Shown here one piece after another: positions 12,781 through 13,454 of a stretch of 13,454 bases of DNA. Source of the stretch: CALODP01 sp942492055 (GTDB lineage Bacteria > Bacteroidota > Ignavibacteria > Ignavibacteriales > Melioribacteraceae). The stretch spans positions 1-13,454 of the forward strand of contig CALODP010000032.1 of assembly GCA_942492055.1 (NCBI GenBank), read 5' to 3'. The notes beneath the pieces were generated by a model. That model made no database searches, was not told the origin of the DNA, and saw nothing but the letters and a program-made list of their open reading frames with translations. The position numbers and the translations under genes were made by a program. Positions within the stretch are counted from its first letter, which is position 1. Every line of letters begins with the position of its first letter.

Positions 12781-13047
12781 ATGGAAATGTTTAAAATGAG
12801 AGCTTTCTACACAAAAAAAGAGGCGATGGCGGGTGCAATGGATCTGTCAAAATCTTCTAAAAAATCCGTTTCGGTTTTTAAATGTAAAGACGGTTCATTC
12901 GATTATTGGTTTTCAAATGAAGTAAAAAATAAAGTTGATAGCGTTGATATGTCAAAAAACACAATGGATTATAGAGCGTTTAGAGAAAAATTTTGTATGG
13001 TGCCGGTTAGAAAAGAAGGTTTTGATCCAAGAAAAAAAAGGGGATAA
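12781..13047 (+). CDS. 88-residue basic early protein of unknown function
   Basis: ATG 12781 is 5 bases after AAAGAGG (12769-12775) of promoter copy D. ATG 12754 in the leader is in frame and gives a longer reading (NSATKEEK added), but that segment is the conserved leader, so the short start is preferred. The protein has MRAFYTKKEAMAGAMDLSKS, SVSVFKCKDGSFDYWFSNE and a basic end DPRKKRG. The YTKKEAM...VFKC-DG--Y-FSNE pattern looks like a small alpha/beta domain. No family is named. Confidence 0.68.
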   Translation: MEMFKMRAFYTKKEAMAGAMDLSKSSKKSVSVFKCKDGSFDYWFSNEVKNKVDSVDMSKNTMDYRAFREKFCMVPVRKEGFDPRKKRG

Positions 13048-13048
13048 A

Positions 13049-13279
13049 ATGAAAATAAACAAAATAGCCCGCGCCCCTTCTTTTATCGAAACTCTTGTAG
13101 CTGTGGCGCGGTTTTGTAAGTGGGATCGGTTTGTTGATGATGTGGATGTTCAGGGAGAAGATCAAATCGTTTCTTGGGGCTTTAAAACTTGCAAAAGTGA
13201 AATATTAGAAGCGGATTGGGAAAAGATCGACGGGGTTTTTTGTCCCGATTGCGGAAAACGGATAAAAATAAAAAACTAA
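13049..13279 (+). CDS. 76-residue protein with C-terminal zinc-ribbon-like motif
   Basis: ATG 13049 follows the previous stop directly and has AAGGGG (13038-13043) at 5 bases; an open frame reaches back to 12935 inside the previous gene but that part is out-of-frame text. The protein starts MKINKIARAPSFIETLVAVA and ends FCPDCGKRIKIKN, with C65 and C68 in a CPDCGK knuckle and further Cys at 23 and 48. It probably binds zinc; partners are unknown. Confidence 0.66.
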   Translation: MKINKIARAPSFIETLVAVARFCKWDRFVDDVDVQGEDQIVSWGFKTCKSEILEADWEKIDGVFCPDCGKRIKIKN

Positions 13280-13290
13280 AAGGAATGGAA

Positions 13291-13454
13291 ATGGAATCAA
13301 CAAATTTATTACACGAATTTTTAAACGTAACTCCGGAAAATTTAGCGGAGAGGCAAATGGAAGCGCTAAAAAAAGAAACCGTTTTCATTTTAAAGGAAAT
13401 TATTAAAGAGCTTCAAGATTATAATTTTGAAAAAATTAAAAATCGTTTAGAGCT
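13291..13454 (+). CDS. Partial gene of unknown function, runs off the window
   Basis: Open frame to the last base. AAAGGA at 13279-13284 touches ATG 13285, so the in-frame ATG 13291 is the likelier start, the same arrangement as before bet. It begins MESTNLLHEFLNVTPENLAE, then RQMEALKKETVFILKEIIKE and is helical and charged. The C-terminus is not in the window. Confidence 0.6.
   Translation, partial: MESTNLLHEFLNVTPENLAERQMEALKKETVFILKEIIKELQDYNFEKIKNRLE

Noticed and set aside
1..13454. CRISPR array, tRNA, rRNA, transposase, integrase
   Set aside because: No spaced direct repeats, cloverleaf, transposase or recombinase motifs were seen on either strand.

Overview
This window is mostly the left-over end of a tailed-phage (or prophage) genome. 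All of its genes lie on the + strand, close together, many sharing a few bases (TAATG, GTGA, TTGA overlaps). They use strong Shine-Dalgarno sites (AAAGAGG, AAAGGAGG) and textbook sigma-70 promoters (TTGCAT, 17 bp, TATAAT). The host cannot be named from sequence alone. The ribosome sites and promoters argue against Bacteroidota and fit a Gram-negative or spirochaete-like host.

Layout. (1) 1-835 is unrelated to the rest: it is the C-terminal half of an alanine dehydrogenase of Bacteroidota type on the minus strand, broken by many small indels and stops. It meets the phage DNA abruptly near 836-842, and the first phage gene is cut there in mid-domain. A chimeric long-read join is the simplest reading. 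(2) 842-5519 is the tail/baseplate end of the late operon: a large protein of tandem beta-helix-like repeats, a YmfQ/DUF2313-like tail protein (frameshifted), a fibre-like protein and a small bead-like protein, closed by a strong terminator at 5553-5598. (3) 5731-7090 holds small early genes behind two nearly identical promoter cassettes. (4) 7153-9446 is a recombination pair: a Bet/RecT single-strand annealing protein and a PD-(D/E)XK, Cas4-like exonuclease. (5) 9449-10829 is a run of very small genes, several too short for normal gene callers, one with an in-frame stop. (6) 10842-13454 holds a long coiled-coil protein (DUF1351-like, three frameshifts), a membrane protein, a winged-helix-like protein and further small genes behind a fourth promoter cassette; the last gene runs off the end.

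The most interesting signal is at 6317-6369, in the gap between two small early genes: a complete hammerhead self-cleaving ribozyme (type I, open stem I) with every core residue present. Its predicted cut lies 28 nt upstream of the next start codon and would separate the second gene pair from the transcript begun at the upstream promoter. The second theme is a repeated early promoter/operator cassette (four good copies and one degenerate copy before bet) made of two ACTATA blocks 12 bp apart, followed by a conserved untranslated leader carrying the ribosome site.

Five single-base frameshifts (mostly in homopolymers) and one internal ochre codon break otherwise well-formed phage genes. They look like consensus errors, but this cannot be settled without reads.
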